In this document: positions 11,380-21,656 of the stretch, one piece after another
How positions within the stretch are numbered: the stretch's first letter is position 1
Layout: every line of letters starts with the position of its first letter
Assembly (NCBI GenBank): GCA_963662175.1
Contig: OY759223.1
Span: 21,863,460-21,927,459 of the forward strand
Length of the DNA: 64,000 nt
Reading direction: 5' to 3'
Origin: Aradus depressus
Lineage: Eukaryota > Arthropoda > Insecta > Hemiptera > Aradidae
Notes under the pieces: model-generated
Told to the model about the DNA's origin: nothing
Seen by the model: only the letters and a program-made list of their open reading frames with translations
Databases searched by the model: none
Position numbers and translations under genes: made by a program

Positions 11380-12065
11380 ATTTAAATTACCACATTTCCT
11401 ATAGAAATTTTATAACTAGTCTTCTATTTAATTTTGATTTCAACAGTAATTTCCGAAAAGGGCCCTAAAAAATATCAAAAGTTCAAAAATGTGCAATTTT
11501 GAAGAAAGTGCACGTAATTTTTTTTGAAAAATTTCAATTTACAAACTTGTTTTCTAAATTTTGCAAAAATATTTGAATCTAATCCAAAGGTTTTCAAATT
11601 ATCTTACTGGGCCAACAGGGAAAATGAATAGAATAGAATTTACGAGAACAAATAATTGGGTTTATTTTCTTAAATCTACATTATATAAAAACTAAGATTG
11701 GAACATAAAAAAAAATTAAATTATTTTTTTTTTTTTTAAGAAACTTATAAACTAATAAATATTGGCCATTCTTCTTTTAGATATATCTTGGGGCATATAA
11801 AACATATAAACAAACAACAGTACCTTCTCAATTCACTTCTATTTAGTTCGTCACATCTTAAGCCTAAACACCACTCTCCATCGTCACTCAGACCGTCTCA
11901 ACTCAACCCAGACCTCGACTCGTCTCTACACACACTAAAAAACAGCTAATGGCCATGTTTTGTTTTAAAAGAAAATTGCTTTTTATAGAAAAATAAATAT
12001 AATTAATTTTTTTAATATTAATAATTTAATCATTTTAATGTATTCAATTTTATACATCACATATG
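11380..12065 (+). repeat. Interspersed unit R, copy 1
   Basis: The first of three long copies (others at 43385 and 45330) sharing, in order: TTACCACATTTCCT, an AGTCTTCT..TTTTGATTT block, AAGGGCCCTAAAAAATATC, GAAAGTGCACGTA, TCTTACTGGG, GGCCATTCTT and GGCATATAAA, ending near ACATCACATATG. It has no long open frame. On the minus strand, TTTTTTAG/GGCCC and a later GTG/GTAAT look like splice sites. Classification is open: a non-autonomous transposon or a gene-derived repeat. Confidence 0.7.
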
Positions 12066-12215
12066 ATGTTAGATAAAGGAAGCCCAAAGGGGGTTCAATA
12101 AAAAATATAATGCAACAATATGTGAAACGATAAATGTACCATTGTTTATTGCTCCAACATAAGAGACACTTATCTGAAAGCACAATGCACAACAACTAGG
12201 ATTGCAAATTTATGT

Positions 12216-12480
12216 CTAATTGAACAAAAATGGAAACAAAGTTATAAGAAAAAAATGATGACGCCCGCCAGCGTGCAACTCACTATGGAACCATGGCTTG
12301 TATTTCCCTTCTTCATGTTCTGGAAAGTTTTGTGTGATGATATCCTTACAGACCATACGAGTTCGGGCATCTGTAACTGGAAAGGCAATCTTCAACCATC
12401 CACTCAACACATTGTCCAACAAAATAACTTTACTTATGGGGAAAATACAAAAGGAAGCCAGGAACCATGAGGACTCACAC
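12216..12480 (-). CDS. Coding-like open frame, not recognised
   Basis: On the minus strand, a frame continuous from about 12480 to the stop near 12216 includes WLKIAFPVTDARTRMVCKD and NFPEHEEGKYKPWFHSELHAG. Its residue composition looks like real protein and its base composition is less AT-rich than the surroundings. The start is not defined (no good ATG), so this may be an internal exon or a relic. The last ~15 residues (FFLITLFPFLFN) look like read-through into non-coding sequence. I do not recognise the family. Confidence 0.3.
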
Positions 12481-12599
12481 CGGCCTTTCTTGAAAGTCTA
12501 TATATTGTGATCGATCCATAATCGATTGCACCAAGGCTAGGTGCGTTCCTGTATGCCACCAATCTGAACTCAAATGATAGGTGATGGGTGCACGCTGGG

Positions 12600-12652
12600 A
12601 TATCTCGCGGAAGACTGCTATAAACCTTAACATATGATTTAACGGAAATAAA

Positions 12653-12678
<26 letters not shown>
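12600..12678 (+). mobile_element. LINE-type 3' end with ATT-repeat tail
   Basis: TTTAACGGAAATAAAT followed by (ATT)n at about 12652-12678. The same terminal phrase occurs at 44215-44250 (plus) and 54290-54350 (minus, GTTTAACTGAAATAAAT). A shared terminus with a 3-bp tail is typical of non-LTR retrotransposons. The coding part is not visible here. Confidence 0.55.
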
Positions 12679-12683
<5 letters not shown>

Positions 12684-13830
12684 GAACACTAGTACCAGGC
12701 GTCGTATACGGTAATACGGTACCCCCTCCTCAAAGCACGTCTTAATGGCTGTTGTTGGAAAACCCAAAGAAAATAAATACGCTATAAATGTAACGAGAAA
12801 CAGAAGCTAAGAAATATTGTGTAGTGGGTGGTGGGTAGGTTGGTAAAGAGTTAACGTCTGGTAAGTGGTCGTTGAAAGAAAACGAGGAGGACCGGTATTA
12901 CCTCCTAACCGGGTTATACCTTCTCAAGTTATGGACATAATCAGATTAGCGACCTCCACCCTCACAGGGAGGCGTTAATACTTCTCATCGTTAAAGTCTC
13001 TTCATTCCGTCCTTTCTATAAAAGTGTATATATATTTTACGATCTAGTCTGTTGTTCCATTATCCCAGTATTTTTTTTTTTTTTATTATTATAAAAAATG
13101 TGTTGCGAGAGTTGAGTTTGAATTTTTAAAAAATAAATGAAATTGTGAGTGAATCACCAGCAATGTATCGTGATGTACAAAAAGTACACACATTGAAATA
13201 AAATGAAAAGAAATTTTATTATTCTGGGACCGAGGTACCCTAAGAATAAATACATCCAGAGTACAGAACAGGAAACAATAAGATATAGTATCAGTACAAA
13301 GAAATAAAAAGATAGGTAAATAAAAATTAGTGCTACATTGGAGAAAAACTAAAAACTATACAATTAAGAAAATAGATAAACAAAAGATTAACAAGAAAAA
13401 ACATAAAATTAACAACTTCATTATGATGAATAAAAAATAAAAAAATAAAATCTATATAACTAAGAAAAAAAATAAAATTGATAATATAAATCGACCGAGC
13501 ATAATACTATGATGGTTGATTATAAAAGAGAAGGGAGGATGCCCAGACAAGGTTGGAAATAAAATTAATTTTAGACAGAAGGGGCTAAATAGAGAAGTGT
13601 GGGGAGAGAGAAGAAAAATAAAAATAGTCAAAATAAAAAATAAATAAATGCATGATAAAAATATATAAATGTGTAAAACGAACAAAAAAGGAATAATATT
13701 GATTATGATCGAATAATTTAGGAAATATAAAAAATATATAATACAAATAGAGAATGACAAAGACAAAAAGGAGAGGAAAAAAAAAGGGGACAAGTAATTT
13801 GAATGATTAGATAATTGAGGTTGACTAATT
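12679..13830. other. Unassigned sequence
   Basis: At 13140-13165 there is a short phrase of repeat family C (GTGAATCACCAGCAATGTA). The rest is A-rich non-coding sequence with no recognised element. Confidence 0.4.
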
Positions 13831-13837
13831 AGGTAGA

Positions 13838-13965
13838 GAGAGAGAGAGAGGGTGAAAGAGGGAGGAAGAGAGAGAGGGAGTGAGTGAGAGGGTGAAAGAG
13901 GGAGGAAAAGAGAGAAGGAGGGAGAGAGAGAGGGTGAAAGAGGGAGGAAGAGAGAGAGTGAGATC
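13838..13965. repeat. GA-rich minisatellite
   Basis: About three imperfect units of GAGGGTGAAAGAGGGAGGAA separated by GA runs. Serine/leucine-rich frames on the minus strand across this block are artefacts of composition. Confidence 0.85.
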
Positions 13966-14282
13966 TCTGTAAGTGTGATTGGTATAAGAAAATCCTGGAC
14001 ACAATACATATTTTTTTACAATGGATAGTATAATATGATTCTAATCGTGCCTCCCTTATGCAACTCAATGATGAGTAGGCTCTGGACTGAGCCCTAAGGC
14101 TGATCGTACTGACTAGGTATCCACATGGGTGTATTATCTGTTGAGTCTAAGCCAAGGGTGGAATGTCGCAGTGCGGTGTCTCCCGCCTAAACACGCTCTC
14201 TCAAACTAAATTCTCCCGCCTCAACTCCAAACAATACTTTTACCAACAATTTGAGCTGGAAAAAAAAAAAAAAAAAAAAAAA

Positions 14283-14880
14283 AGTCGTGTATGAATCACC
14301 AGCAATGTCCTTTCTCAGAACGAATTCATCAATTAAATTTTCGATGTTCCTATAAAACCAGTTGACCGTTTGGGCTAAAATTCAATAGATGACTCACAAA
14401 GGGGCCTAATCCCCCTCTCCCCCTTGACCGATTTGGCTGAAAATTCTGGTCACACATATTGAAAAGCAACGAATTTTTAACCGATTACATAACTTCCCCT
14501 ATACTTCATATACCTAGGGAAGTATATAAGTGTTCTTAATAAAAAAAAAAAAAACTCAAAACTCCAATAACTGGAGTTGTAATGAATGTATCGCACAATA
14601 TGTGAATTCAAAACCTCATAAGGATTTAATTTTCAGTGGAATCGGCAGAAGGGAAGGGGGGGATCAGGGGGCTTAACTCAAAACCCTAATTACTGCCTAC
14701 TTAATAAATGCATCGACACGCAATTGCATATTTGAAGTCAAAGCCCAGTTAGGCCATAGCCTAATTTCAGTGATATCGGCTGAAGAGAAGGGGAGATTGA
14801 GGGTTGGGGGCTATATTTAAAAGCACTAGTAACTGCCAATGTAATGAATTTATCAACACAAAATTTAGCGTGAGGATTTT
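14283..14880. repeat. Repeat family C, two or more degraded pieces
   Basis: Contains GTGAATCACCAGCAATG-like, 'CAATTAAATTTTCG', 'GACCGATTTGGCTGAAAAT' and 'ACATAACTTCCCCTATACTT' phrases, which recur at 21895, 24455, 26345, 37650, 41510, 51880, 56210 and 57545. The pieces are scattered and AT-rich with no coding. Family C is common here, but I cannot class it. Confidence 0.6.
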
Positions 14881-14969
14881 TTTTTTTTTTTTTCTACATT
14901 ACTTACCGGACTTCGACGTTAAAAAGTGCAGTGATGCGTTCCAAAATAAATATTCAATTTAAAAATATT

Positions 14970-15210
14970 TAAATAAATAAAACAAACTTATTTTTTGAAA
15001 TATTGTCTATTCCACTAAAGATATATCTTTCAATGCAACGGACAGTCACGGGACCAAGAAAATTGTCGCGCAGAAAAGTGTCCGTTGAGGAGAATAAAGA
15101 TAGATATATCTTTAGTGGAATAGACAATATTTCAAAAATAAGTTTGTTTTATTTATTTATTACAAATTCCACAATATGTCCGCCTTCCTCAACTTAGAAG
15201 TTGTTAAACA
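14970..15210. mobile_element. Foldback element, family A, with foreign spacer
   Basis: Inverted arms (about 14974-15027 and 15099-15160) match the palindrome arms at 552-657. The right arm continues into the family phrase ending CTCAACTTAGAA. The 70-bp spacer is unrelated to the arms and matches the pogo-like terminus at 17987-18055 (CAACGGACAGTCACGGGACC). The ribozyme core is absent. No clean target duplication was seen. Confidence 0.7.
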
Positions 15211-15604
15211 TATTTGACGCGCTTGCTCCGAATTTTTTCCTTTCATTTTATAATTTTATTCAAACTTAGCACTGGTGTACTCTTCTTCATACAATGCTAT
15301 CTGGTAATGCAAGTATGAAATGATTTTGAGGAGGGAGAAGGGGAGAGAAGGTAATCTGAAAGCAGGGTCGGTATAAGAAAGTCCTGTGTTGGCTACGTCA
15401 CATATATTTTATTCAGTTTTATAAAAATTATATATAATATAATCCCTTGAAAGTAGGAATGTCATCGAATTAAAGTATTTTGATATAACGAAGTGCAATC
15501 TATTTATAATAACTGTAATGTTAATATAACTGATATATTATAAATAAACTAAAAAATGAATTTAATAATGAATATAAATCAAAATTAATAAATAGAACCA
15601 ATCA
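15211..15604. other. Unassigned sequence
   Basis: AT-rich, no recognised feature. Confidence 0.4.
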
Positions 15605-15784
15605 TACTTTGTATAAACAGTTATTTATGGATAATAAAGTTATTTTCTCAGAGATGGATGCGAATTCAATAAGCTTGATGCTAAAGGTACAAAGTGAACT
15701 TCTGTACCTAAATAAATATTCCTACACTAAAGAAATCAAACTTTGCTCCATGTGCAATAACAAGCAAGATGAAGATGTGTTTCA

Positions 15785-16196
15785 TAACTTCTAAGTTGAG
15801 AAACGCGGACATATTGTGGAAACTTGTAATAAATAAATAAAACAAACTTATTTTTGAAATATTGTCTATTCCACTAAAGATATATATACATATATAACTA
15901 CCGGTTTCGGCTTTATACCATCGTCAGGTCTAGTTATGAACTAAGTCAGTTTGCAGAGAGCGACCCTTCAAATACATCTCAGGTCAAAGGGGGCTATTAG
16001 AACTTGGGAGTCCCCCGGCTGTACCGTTAGCTAACTCATGAAATATTTCTTAACAAAACCTAGTTCTAAAAATATTTCATGAGTTAGCTAACGGTACAGC
16101 CGGGGGGACTCCCAAGTTCTAATAGCCCCCTTTGACCTGAGATGTATTTGAAGGGTCGCTCTCTGCAAACTGACTTAGTTCATAACTAGACCTGAC
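15785..16196. mobile_element. Foldback element, family A, with hammerhead core and long palindrome
   Basis: It starts with TAACTTCTAAGTTGAGAAAC, includes the conserved arm of family A, then a hammerhead-type motif (minus strand). From 15919 to 16200 it is a palindrome with arms of about 130 bp that differ by one C/G-run indel, around a ~20-bp centre. An 11-bp target duplication proves insertion. The right arm ends inside the ribozyme motif (CCTGACGATG), so only one complete core is present. Confidence 0.8.
15896..15930 (-). ncRNA. Hammerhead-type ribozyme motif, family A
   Basis: On the minus strand: stem I GAC (15930-15928), CTGACGA (15927-15921), one extra T, stem II GGT/GCC type with a small loop (15919-15909), GAAA (15908-15905), self-complementary ACCGGT as stem III (15905-15900), A as H17 (15899) and GTT closing stem I (15898-15896). 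This is the minimal Penelope-type arrangement. The copy at 16866-16900 has C3 changed to G and is presumably inactive. Confidence 0.6.
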
Positions 16197-16702
16197 GATG
16201 TGTTTCACTTTATTGCCGTATGCCCCATCTTAAAAGAATTTTTTAATAAAACAGAATTAATCTATAATCAGTTTATTTGAATTTCTAAATGGAGGAAATC
16301 ACAGACTATTCCGTATTATTACGTCTTCAACGGTAATTCACCGACAATTTATTTTTTTTATTTTTGGAATCATCAAATCAACACAGAAAACATGGAATTT
16401 TGGACAGTTTACATAACTTCTCCTAGACTTTGTATAAGACCGAAAAATTAGAGCCGCCCCCAAAGTGGCTAGATCTCGGGGACCTAACTCTGTTTTGGTA
16501 TTTCTCACCTTAATAAGGTTGGCCTCGGCTCCCTCCTCAACTCAGACTCAATTAAAATTCATTTAAGCCCTTTACTTAGGAAGACCAGCAAAGAAGAAGA
16601 TGTAAAAAAGTAATTATATTTTTGTACCTTTAACTAACTGTATTCAAAGTAGAAAATTTGGACTGGACCGATACAGTAAAATACCTTGGTGTTCTTCTAG
16701 AC

Positions 16703-17387
16703 CAGTGGTTCCCAACCTCCAAAAGTGGGCGATTTGGGTTATCAGGGGGGCAATAAATAAGTGGGGGGCGATAAGTATTCAAGCCATTGAAAAGGTAAAA
16801 TAAAACAATAACAAAGTTATTTTTTGAAATATTGTCTATTCCACTAAAGATATATATACATATATAACTACCGGTTTCGGCTTTATACCATCGTCACCAG
16901 CTTTATATCATCGTCATATTTCAAAAAATAAGTTTGTTTTATTTATTTAATACAAGTTTCCACAATATGTCCGCGTTTCTCAACTTAGAATAACAAAGTT
17001 TTCAAACTTTCATTTATTTTTTCAAATTTTAACTGTCAAATTTCTTAATTTTTTCAGATTCCAATTAAAAAATGAAAACATGTACTCCTGTTTTTTAAAT
17101 GTATGTCAATGATCTTAGTTAATTATTTCACTTCTTCGTTCTTAAAAAAAATCTGTAAAAAATGTACATTTTAATTTTTTTTCTATTTTATTTAAGAGTG
17201 ACAGGATAAAACTGCTTTGGTTGTTTTTATATACGGTAATAAAATTGTTTAAAATAATAAAACTGCTTTATTATTTACACTTTACTTCAAATTAAAATTA
17301 GGCAAACAGTGAACATGAAAAGGGGGCGATAGGTGTTAGTCAATCTCCAGAAAGGGGAGATGGGCCGCAAAAGGTTGGGAACTACTG
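16703..17387. mobile_element. hAT-like non-autonomous element
   Basis: 685 bp with inverted ends CAGTGGTTCCCAACCT and (reverse complement) CAGTAGTTCCCAACCT, a terminus typical of hAT elements. The 8-bp flanks are TTCTAGAC (16695-16702) and CTCTAGAC (17388-17395), one mismatch, as expected for the hAT 8-bp target duplication. No transposase is present. A family A foldback is nested at 16819-16988. Confidence 0.88.
16819..16988. mobile_element. Foldback element, family A, nested in the hAT-like MITE
   Basis: 170 bp flanked by the perfect 12-bp repeat AATAACAAAGTT (16807-16818, 16989-17000). The arm, hammerhead-like block, a second partial 'TATATCATCGTCA' echo and the inverted arm follow in order, ending CTCAACTTAG. 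The ribozyme motif (16866-16900, minus) has GTGACGA in place of CTGACGA. Confidence 0.82.
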
Positions 17388-17986
17388 CTCTAGACAGACG
17401 ACAGACCTTCAGACAACATATCAGGCAGAAAGCAAATACTGTGAGCGAACTTGTGTTCTTATTCCCGTTACTCGACAGAAAGGCAGCCCTTAACCTAACC
17501 AATATACTCCTCATATACAAGCTTCTGTTGCAGCCAGTGATAACGTATGCCCAGTGTGGGCCGGTCTTGCCAGCAATACCAACTTGAAAACTCTTCAAGT
17601 GGCCCAAAACAGCCCTTAGATTGGTTGGTAGCTACTCGAGAGACACCTCCATCCTCCAAATCCATGAAGACCTAAATGTTGAGCTGTAACTGGACTACAT
17701 AATAAATTTCAGTAAAACCTTTTAACTTACCAAAAATATCCGTTCACGATTTTAAATTATAATCTCTGATTTTGAATGTTTATTAATTTATTTTCTATTC
17801 ATTTCAGTTACTTTGTATTTTTTTTTTCTTCTTTAAGAGTTTTTAAAATTTACTTTTAAGCAGTAGCTTTGTTTTTAATTTAACTGATTATTTTTGACTT
17901 GTATTTAGTGTAAGGAACTTTATTGTACCTCTGTAAATGTTATTGAACTGTTATAATAAAATCTTCTTCTTCTTCAATCCAAAGTA

Positions 17987-18120
17987 CAGTAAAACCCCTC
18001 TGCAACGGACAGTCACGGGACCAAGAAAATTGTTGCAGAAGGGTGTCCAATGAGGAGGGTAAAAAAAAAATGTCCGCGATTTGTGATGCCCACTATAAGC
18101 CTATCGCAAGCGAACGCACA
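17987..18120 (+). mobile_element. pogo/Tigger-like terminal fragment
   Basis: TA-CAGTAAAACCCCTCTGCAAC, then CGGACAGTCACGGGACCAAG and a 'GCAGAAGGGTGTCC' echo, is a typical pogo/Tigger end. No opposite end was found. Part of this fragment is the spacer of the foldback at 14970-15210. Confidence 0.55.
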
Positions 18121-18976
18121 GAAGATTAATGTAGTTTGTTACAATTAATTACTTCGATTTCTTGTTTTAAAGTAAGGAACTTACTTGCGGTGTCATTTTG
18201 AGGACCAGTCAACTTCACTGTAAAATAACGACTGAGGTGTGTTGGGGTGTGAGCGGAAAACAAACATCTAGGAACGACGCCTGTTTCTAGGAAAACCGAA
18301 GGGAGGAAAGAAGACGAAAATGTAAACAATTCTTGCAAGGGTCCATTTTCTTTTCAATAATAGGGAGGGATCGAAAGGGCTGTTTCACACCACAGTAGTT
18401 GCACTATACGTTCATTTTGTGGTGTTTCCAATTAACGCAGTTCCTGGAATATTGATTCATTTTATTATTCATAAACTATAAACTATAGAAAGGGTAATAT
18501 TAATAGTATATTTAGATATACGAGAATAAATAAATTAAGATTTTATGACCTATTTTGAAATTGGTAATTTAATGCCTATTAATAGATACTACACAACCCA
18601 TAATTAATGCGAAAGCTCAAAATTGGTTACCAACCCAGAGCAGGAAATTCTCATAGATTTCTGTTTCGGTTTAACCTACTGAATCAATTTCATACTTGAA
18701 AAGTGTGTTTAATTCAAGATTTTTTTTTCTACACGTGTATATAAACTCAGATTTTTCAAAAATCGTATAAATAAAAAATTGTCATCAAAATTTTGCATAA
18801 CCATTGGTCCAAAAAATAAAAGCCAATCGACTCTTTATTTTGATTATCATACTGAGGCAAATGCAGTTGTCAGATTAAAAATTGGATTAATTTTACTAGG
18901 CAAAATAGTGGAGCAACGTTTACCCCCGAAATTGGTGCCATCTCTCAGAATCACACTGAACTGCCTTCCCATTTCG
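18121..18976. other. Unassigned sequence
   Basis: No supported gene. Short frames at 18126-18338 and 18779-18982 have no recognisable domain. Confidence 0.4.
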
Positions 18977-18986
18977 CCTTAAGGTT

Positions 18987-19184
18987 TTTTTTTTTTGCCT
19001 TATGTACGATGCATATTAGCCATGTCAATGTGTTATTTAGTTATATTTACGACATCCATGGCCCCGGGAGAGAATTTTATCTACGAAATACATCTCACTC
19101 CCGGGCGGGATTCGAACCCGCAAACCATGGTGAGACCATATACAAAGCCCTACGTTCTAGCCCGCACGGCCACCATGGCTCCCA
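18987..19184 (-). mobile_element. SINE-B, complete copy
   Basis: A second tRNA-like SINE. On the minus strand the head reads GGGAGCCATGGTGGCCGTGC with a box B GGTTCGAATCC, then 'CCGGGAGTGAG' and 'GGCCATGGATGTCGTAAATA', ending in a poly-A tail (T run at 18985-18996). The 10-bp TSD CCTTAAGGTT lies at 18977-18986 and 19185-19194. It is unrelated in sequence to SINE-A. Confidence 0.85.
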
Positions 19185-19439
19185 CCTTAAGGTTAACTGT
19201 AAAAAAAATATCTAAAAAAAGTTGAGCCGTTTTAAATTTTACATTTAAATACTTTCGCCATCCGTTGAAATAAATTCATAATAAATTATAGTACATTTTT
19301 TTCTTTGTACTCATATCAATATAAATGTAGAATTGATATGACACTGTTTTTTTTTTTTTTTTTTTAATTGTAAATTCCTAATTTTAGATTTTTTATGTAT
19401 TTTTTACATGTTGTTTATTTCATTCTTTTTAAATTTACA

Positions 19440-19777
19440 GGTTAGGTTAGGTTTTATGACTCATGCCCGGGCTTTAACTACGAGGTCATATCACCTACTA
19501 CCAGAGCGCTCTTTCGTCACTCTGGTGGACATGAGCCCGACTCTACTGTGGAAGTCCTAAATTTTGCCTACCCTAAATTTTTATTCACCCAGGGTAGGGG
19601 TCTTTAACGAGAACCTGACATCGTACAGGCTCGGGACCATCGCTTAGCGTCCCATCCGAAGGACGGCGTGCTTAAGTTTATTTTAACACTTAGATAAAAC
19701 AAACTAAGGGCCTCGGTCGGGTTTTGAACCCACGATCTTGAGCTCAGATGACGCATACCACTGGGCTATCGGCACCC
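19440..19777 (-). mobile_element. SINE-A, near full-length
   Basis: The 3' tail GGTTAGGTTAGG (CCTAA type), complete body, box B region (GGTTCAAAACC on the minus strand) and a slightly degraded box A (TAGCCCAGTGG). The 8-bp TSD AATTTACA lies at 19432-19439 and 19778-19785. Confidence 0.88.
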
Positions 19778-19785
19778 AATTTACA

Positions 19786-20648
19786 AGTAGGGCGACGAAA
19801 GTAGACAGAGTTCAAATAATCTTTCAGATTCAAAATCGGATGAATAGATGAAACGGAAACAGAAAAATACGAAATGAATGGTTCTTGTTTTTTGTTTTGA
19901 TTCGAACGCAATGCTAATCCCTTTTCTCTAGCGGCTTTGTTTACATCCGTAGGTCCCCCCGTTTTATGTTCATACTAATTCATATTTTGGACAGCGATCG
20001 ACTAAACTTTGCGGCCACATTAGAACTGATAACTTTTTCATTCTTGAGTACGTACGAAATCCCGAGTGCAACGGAAGTTTCGTCGTTTGTACCTTCAAGG
20101 CGAAACATTTATTCATAACAAATTTATTATACAAACTAATTCGCCCCAGAGTAAAAGTTGTTTGCGGAATGCCTTTTCTAATGATAATATTACTCCAACC
20201 AACGTTATTATTTAATGTTGTACAAACAATAAATTATCATCGTAAACTATTTTTACATTTTAATTATTTGATTTTTAATTTATAAGAAATCAACAAGAAG
20301 ATTGTTATCGTGTTTTATTTTATCAGAAACTCAATGAAAATTCATACATATATAAATTACCATCGAACATCGGGTGTCGGCCATCGATGTTTCTCAACCG
20401 ACGACAACTCTAGTAAGAACCATCGTTAAAGCTGCCTACTAGGATTCCTTTATCCTCGACAAAGATCTCAAAGTTCCTTTTGTCACCAACTTATTAAGTT
20501 TCGCTTCTCAGAGTTTCACACTAATCTCTCCTTCCTTGACAACACCATTGCTTAATCCTTGTCATCAAGTAACAATAAAAGATTAAAATAAGTATAAATA
20601 AATAAAGTTAATTATGATAAAAAGTAAAATGTATAAAGTAAACAAAAA
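19786..20648. other. Unassigned sequence
   Basis: At 20500-20570, GAATCTCTCCTTCC-like sequence loosely resembles 46480-46570 (minus-strand GEI.VKL-type reading). No gene is supported. Confidence 0.35.
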
Positions 20649-20650
20649 TA

Positions 20651-21654
20651 CAGTAAAATCCGGTTATAACGATATTCAAGGGACCAAGGAAAATACATCG
20701 TTATATCCGGAACCAAACTGTTAGACCTACATACAAATGTATGGGCTTGTTAGTGAAAAAAAAGGTGTTTTGCAATAATCATAACGAGAATGTTTACATA
20801 TTTTTATTTACTTTTTAAAATTTACTTACATACATTTGTAACTGTATACATAAATTATGTATACACATGATTACATATGTATTAACTTTCCACAAAAAAA
20901 ATCAGTTATTTTAGTTTGCTTACTTTTTTTTAAGTATAAATTTTTGCTTACATGGTTATGAAGTTCCGAAGTCATGATCCCTACGGAGGCAAAGGAAAGA
21001 CTAATCTGAAACTAGGAATATAAGCACTAGAAGGGAAGAGGAAGAAGGGAGTTCGAAGAAAATTCGACAAGGGGGAAATGGTATGTTTGGAAATGGAATG
21101 ACTCATTGCGCTCGGAAAGAGTAAACAAGAACCGTGTTTAAAACCCTTTTCTATAAATGTCCGAATACATTTTTTGCGTTCTGTGTTGATATAGTGGAAA
21201 TACTAATGAATAAAATAAAATGATAGATAAAACACTTTTTTTTTTCTTTTTTTTGAACACTTATATTGTCCAATTCTACAAACATATACTTAAATGTGTA
21301 CCGGGTTCGGCTTATGCCATCGTCATTGTTGAACATTGTGCTGACGATGGCGTAAAAAAAATGTTTTATCTATCATTTTATTTTATTCCTTTTCTATAAT
21401 GTTCGTATTTTTCATCCGTTCAAAACTCATACTGCTTTACCCAATTATGTATGTATGTGCATATTTACATATTATATCGTTATACCCGGGATGAAAAAAC
21501 AACTTTTTCTTATGTTTTAGATCGTTTTATACGGAATATCGTTATACCTAACATCGTTTTATCCGGATTTATTTTTTCACTTTTAAATATCAAACCAAAC
21601 TAGATACGGGCTTTACATCGTTATATCAGGAATCGTTATAAAAGGATTTTACTG
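20651..21654. mobile_element. pogo/Tigger-like non-autonomous element
   Basis: 1004 bp with inverted ends CAGTAAAATCC(G/T)(G/T)TTATAACGA, TA flanks (20649-20650, 21655-21656) and several internal 'ATCGTTATA(T)C' echoes near both ends. There is no transposase. A family A-like foldback is nested at 21206-21388. Confidence 0.85.
21206..21388. mobile_element. Decayed foldback with hammerhead remnants, nested
   Basis: Outer inverted arms GAATAAAATAAAATGATAGA / TCTATCATTTTATTTTATTC. Inside are a minus-strand remnant TGACGATGGCATAAGCCGAA-C-CCGGTA (C3 and one core A altered) and a plus-strand CTGACGATGGCGTAA stub. It is related to family A by the ribozyme block but has different arms. Confidence 0.6.
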
Positions 21655-21656
21655 TA

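Larger units (their letters stand above)
15605..16312 (+). mobile_element. Non-LTR retrotransposon ORF2 C-terminus, copy 2, interrupted
   Basis: The same LINE family as 205-800, in plus orientation. 15609-15784 encodes residues ending KLCSMCNNKQDEDVFH, and the homology resumes at about 16197 with the TTTATTGCCGTATGCCCC block, fading near 16312. It is interrupted by a 412-bp foldback insertion (15785-16196) flanked by the 11-bp duplication GATGTGTTTCA (15774-15784, 16197-16207). The Cys-x2-Cys start of the C-terminal finger-like motif is preserved in this copy. Confidence 0.75.
16650..17978 (+). mobile_element. Jockey-like LINE remnant split by a hAT-like MITE
   Basis: 16672-16702 encodes TDTVKYLGVLLD, the start of the RT thumb region. 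The frame resumes after 17387 with LDRRQTFRQHIRQKAN, KAALNLTNILLIYKLLL and RLVGSYSRDTSILQIHEDL (one frameshift), the usual end of jockey-clade ORF2. An AT-rich 3' UTR leads to a (TTC)n tail at 17962-17975. The upstream catalytic RT blocks are missing. It is a dead 5'-truncated copy. Confidence 0.8.

Noticed and set aside
13452..14068. Minus-strand frames of 185 and 79 codons
   Set aside because: They cross a GA minisatellite and AT-rich DNA, with no domain and no coding-like composition outside the repeat.
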